From assembly GCA_012800625.1 (NCBI GenBank), contig JAAZIY010000332.1, positions 1 to 7,326 on the forward strand: a DNA stretch of 7,326 nt, written 5' to 3'. Below the pieces are notes generated by a model. That model was given only the letters and a program-made list of their open reading frames with translations, had not been told where the DNA came from and did not search any database. Positions 5,823 to 7,326 of the stretch are shown piece after piece. Source of the DNA: Lentisphaerota bacterium (GTDB lineage Bacteria > Verrucomicrobiota > Lentisphaeria > Oligosphaerales > Oligosphaeraceae). Each line of letters starts with the position of its first letter. Positions within the stretch are counted from its first letter, which is position 1. Both the position numbers and the translations under genes were made by a program.

Positions 5823-5923
5823 CTTCGTGTCTCTTCGTGTCTCTTCGTGTCCCTTCGTGTGTCTTCGTGTCCTCCCCCCTTCGTGTCCCTTCGTGTGTCT
5901 TCGTGTCCTCCCCCCCTTAGTGG
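5823..5923 (+). repeat. 10-base repeat array E with a 36-base tandem duplication
   Basis: Eight full CTTCGTGTNN units plus a final partial CTTAGTGG, broken twice by a TCCCCC(C) tract. Positions 5843-5878 and 5879-5914 are perfect 36-base tandem copies, each made of three units plus TCCCCC, which points to recent duplication. It is the longest and most uniform array of the family and fills more than half of the ribBA-ribH gap. Confidence 0.92.
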
Positions 5924-5965
5924 TTTTTGCCCAGCACCATCAACGCTGAACTTCAGGAGTAATCC

Positions 5966-6439
5966 ATGTCCAACTATCAGACCTATGAGGGCATGCTCAA
6001 TGCCCAGGGATTGCGCTTTGCCATAGTCTGCGCGCGCTTCAATGATATCTTCGTCTCACAACTCAGGGACGGGGCCATAGACCAGCTGCGCCGCCAGGGT
6101 GCCGAGCTCTCCGACATCGCCGTGGCCTGGGTGCCCGGCTCCTACGAAATCCCACTGATTGCGCAAAAGATGGCTGACAGCGGCAAGTACGACGCAATCA
6201 TCTGCCTGGGCGTAGTCATCCAGGGCAGCACCGCGCATGCCAGCTATATCAACGCCGAGGTCTCCAAGGGTCTGGCGCAAATCTCCCTGAGCCGCAGCCT
6301 GCCGGTCATCTACGGCGTGGTAACCACCGAAAACATCGAGCAGGCCATAGAAAGATGCGGCAGCAAGGCCGGCAACCGCGGCGCCAGCGCCGCAGCCAGC
6401 GCCATAGAAATGGCCAACCTGATGAAAAACCTGCCCTGA
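5966..6439 (+). CDS. ribH: 6,7-dimethyl-8-ribityllumazine synthase
   Basis: Condenses the RibBA product dihydroxybutanone phosphate with the ribitylaminopyrimidine to form lumazine, the penultimate step of riboflavin synthesis. Family members assemble as pentamers or 60-subunit shells. The 157 residues match the family length. ARFND at 23-27 provides the aromatic substrate contact, VPGSYEIPL at 56-64 corresponds to the usual VPGAFEIPL, H91 in GSTAHASYI is the expected catalytic histidine, and IERCGSKAGNRG at 128-139 is the phosphate-binding C-terminal motif. VIQGSTAHASYI departs from the commoner VIRGxTxHFxYV pattern, with the arginine replaced by glutamine and the aromatic after histidine by alanine. 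CAGGAGT precedes the ATG at good spacing. No promoter is visible in the repeat-filled 179-base gap upstream, so co-transcription with ribBA is likely. Confidence 0.97.
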   Translation: MSNYQTYEGMLNAQGLRFAIVCARFNDIFVSQLRDGAIDQLRRQGAELSDIAVAWVPGSYEIPLIAQKMADSGKYDAIICLGVVIQGSTAHASYINAEVSKGLAQISLSRSLPVIYGVVTTENIEQAIERCGSKAGNRGASAAASAIEMANLMKNLP

Positions 6440-6446
6440 ACAACTT

Positions 6447-6917
6447 ATGAAGACGGCTGAAGAACAGAATAATATCGCGGCAAAACAGCAGACCTTTCAG
6501 CTTAGACGCAGAAAGGCGCGCTGCCTGGCAATGCAGTTCATCTTCCAAATGGATATGAATAAGCAATGCCGCTGCGACCAAGAACAGCTCTCACGCTTCC
6601 AAGAAACCTGGCTCGAAGACGAAAACCAGCGCAAAGCATGGAAATATGCCAGGAAAATCATCGAGGCCACCTGCGAAAACCTCGAGGAAATCGACCGCCT
6701 GCTGCAGAAGGCGGCAAGCAACTGGAGCCTGCCAAGAATGTCATACATAGACCGCAGCATCATGAGAATCGCAGTCAGTGAAATCGCCTTCACAGAAAAA
6801 AAACTGCCCGTCATCGCCATCAACGAAGCCGTCGAGCTGGCCAAAATCTACAGCGAGGCCGCATCCGCCGCCTTCGTCAACGGCATACTCGATAAAGTCA
6901 GAAAAACCTTGGCGTGA
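6447..6917 (+). CDS. nusB: Transcription antitermination factor NusB
   Basis: A 156-residue, highly charged helical RNA-binding protein. NusB pairs with NusE (ribosomal protein S10) on boxA RNA to prevent premature termination in rRNA operons. The N-terminal RRRKARCLAMQFIFQMD at residues 20-36 matches the usual R..A...L(Y/F)..(D/E) segment. SYIDRSIMRIAVSEI at 99-113 and INEAVELAKIYSE at 125-137, followed by FVNGILDKV at 143-151, are the diagnostic C-terminal motifs. It starts 7 bases after the ribH stop with no clear Shine-Dalgarno, which fits translational coupling to ribH; a ribH-nusB pairing is common in bacteria. Its last codons (TLA, stop) lie inside the first unit of repeat array F, so the C-terminus has either been shaped by repeat insertion or is coincidentally similar. 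Confidence 0.96.
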   Translation: MKTAEEQNNIAAKQQTFQLRRRKARCLAMQFIFQMDMNKQCRCDQEQLSRFQETWLEDENQRKAWKYARKIIEATCENLEEIDRLLQKAASNWSLPRMSYIDRSIMRIAVSEIAFTEKKLPVIAINEAVELAKIYSEAASAAFVNGILDKVRKTLA

Positions 6918-6945
6918 CTTAGCCTGTCTTGCTGTGACTTAGGAG
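6908..6945 (+). repeat. 10-base repeat array F, overlapping the nusB stop
   Basis: Units CTTGGCGTGA, CTTAGCCTGT and CTTGCTGTGA plus a partial CTTAGGAG, with an exact 10-base period. They are more degenerate than arrays A, D and E. The nusB stop codon TGA (6915-6917) is the end of the first unit. Confidence 0.65.
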
Positions 6946-7076
6946 TTATGAAAAAACAAATTGTTTAATTTTACTGAGCAGATTCGCTTTCTTGCTATAC
7001 AGTATATTCTGGTTTTTTTTGTACACACTGACCAGAAACCACTCAACTTGACAATTTAAATTTTCATGGTTCCAAG
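6946..7076. other. AT-rich gene-free island after nusB
   Basis: This stretch of about 130 bases is strikingly AT-rich next to GC-rich genes. It includes a T8 run at 7013-7020, TTCTGGT (7007-7013) able to pair with ACCAGAA (7031-7037) across a 17-base loop, the palindrome AATTTAAATT (7053-7062) and an isolated TTGACA (7048-7053) with no -10 at normal spacing. A six-codon ORF (MKKQIV) at 6948-6968 has AGGAG only two bases before it and is probably meaningless. The T8 run could help terminate nusB transcripts, but no good stem precedes it. Confidence 0.5.
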
Positions 7077-7102
7077 TATGACATAGAGTGCGCAGTGCTA
7101 CA

Positions 7103-7135
7103 CGGCACAGTGTCAGCACACATGACACTGTACCG
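7103..7135 (+). repeat. Long inverted repeat (12 bp with one mismatch)
   Basis: ACAGTGTCA (7107-7115) pairs perfectly with TGACACTGT (7123-7131) around a GCACACA loop. The stem extends beyond one C-A mismatch by CGG (7103-7105) with CCG (7133-7135). It could be an operator for a dimeric regulator, a structured RNA, or a by-product of the degenerate repeats around it. Confidence 0.6.
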
Positions 7136-7188
7136 GCATCAGCACACGGCAGGGCATCAGCACACGGCAGGGTACTAGCATACCGCAG
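7135..7188 (+). repeat. 18-base tandem repeat (two perfect and one diverged copy)
   Basis: GGCATCAGCACACGGCAG occurs at 7135-7152 and 7153-7170, then a third copy at 7171-7188 matches 13 of 18 bases. Related fragments, such as GCTACACGGCACAG and GTCAGCACAC, lie just upstream, suggesting an older, longer array. It ends directly against the second three-hairpin element. Confidence 0.85.
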
Positions 7189-7189
7189 A

Positions 7190-7288
7190 ATGGCGCGGAG
7201 CGCCATACTATAATAACCCTAGGCACGAAGCGCGGAGCGCGCAGTGCCTAGGGTTAAGCTACCATACAAAACAGCGCCTGAAAGGCGC
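7190..7288 (+). repeat. Three-hairpin element, copy 2 (possible structured RNA)
   Basis: Hairpin 1 pairs ATGGCGC (7190-7196) with GCGCCAT (7200-7206) around a GGA triloop. The TATAAT linker is at 7209-7214. Hairpin 2 pairs TAACCCTAGGCAC (7214-7226) perfectly with GTGCCTAGGGTTA (7244-7256), with a GAA/GCA internal loop and an inner GCGC/GCGC stem closed by GGA. Hairpin 3 pairs GCGCCT (7274-7279) with AGGCGC (7283-7288) around GAA. It matches copy 1 (2720-2820) in order and orientation, and without gaps across the first two hairpins. Confidence 0.8.
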
Positions 7289-7314
7289 CACTAAAAGATT
7301 AGCCTCAACAAGTT

Positions 7315-7326
7315 GCGCCTTCCAGG
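7315..7326 (-). repeat. Probable start of an inverted third hairpin-element copy
   Basis: The last 12 bases read CCTGGAAGGCGC on the minus strand, identical to the loop and right arm of hairpin 3 in copy 1. The window ends before the other arm. If real, it is an inverted copy lying 26 bases beyond copy 2. Confidence 0.45.

Noticed and set aside
7048..7053. TTGACA as a -35 box in the AT-rich island
   Set aside because: No acceptable -10 hexamer at 15-19 bases, and no gene downstream within the window.
7135..7188. CRISPR array
   Set aside because: Units of 18 bases are directly adjacent with no spacers; the 10-base arrays likewise lack unique spacers.
6946..7206. An 86-codon minus-strand frame with LPCADA repeats
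   Set aside because: It is a translation of the hairpin element, the 18-base repeat and the AT-rich island; the repeat stays in frame only because 18 is a multiple of three, and there is no well-placed ribosome binding site.

Overview
The window looks like a bacterial chromosome of fairly high GC content, with ordinary housekeeping genes separated by intergenic DNA rich in repeats. Gene content suggests a member of the PVC superphylum, perhaps Lentisphaerota or Verrucomicrobiota. The pointers are an alpha2-type glycyl-tRNA synthetase close to the Bacteroidetes/PVC form, a ribBA-ribH-nusB order, and abundant short degenerate intergenic repeats. This assignment is from memory of such genomes, not from a search, and is only moderately secure.

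Layout. Positions 1-65 hold the start of a minus-strand gene for a secreted or membrane protein that runs off the left edge. Positions 181-1512 (minus) encode glycyl-tRNA synthetase. Positions 1773-2654 (plus) encode a HAD-superfamily hydrolase of unknown substrate; an in-frame extension upstream is repeat-derived and probably not translated. Positions 2655-2958 are a 304-base gap filled with repeat elements. Positions 2959-4410 encode 6-phosphogluconate dehydrogenase, followed by a strong hairpin terminator. Positions 4599-5786 (ribBA), 5966-6439 (ribH) and 6447-6917 (nusB) form a riboflavin/antitermination cluster. Positions 6918-7326 contain no convincing gene: an AT-rich island, an 18-base tandem repeat, a long hairpin and a second copy of a multi-hairpin element.

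How the genes work together. Gnd makes ribulose 5-phosphate in the oxidative pentose phosphate pathway. RibBA uses ribulose 5-phosphate and GTP to start both branches of riboflavin synthesis, and RibH makes the lumazine from the dihydroxybutanone phosphate. ribD and ribE (riboflavin synthase) are not in the window. nusB sits 7 bases after ribH and is probably co-transcribed.

The non-coding DNA is the unusual part. Six arrays of a degenerate 10-base unit (CTTNGTGTNN) occupy every intergenic gap larger than a few bases. A roughly 100-base element made of three hairpins occurs twice in the same orientation. Over 64 aligned bases its two copies differ at 9 positions, and every difference preserves the predicted fold, including two double compensatory changes. 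A 36-base direct repeat duplicates the 3' end of the HAD gene 262 bases downstream, flanking one 10-base array and one hairpin element.
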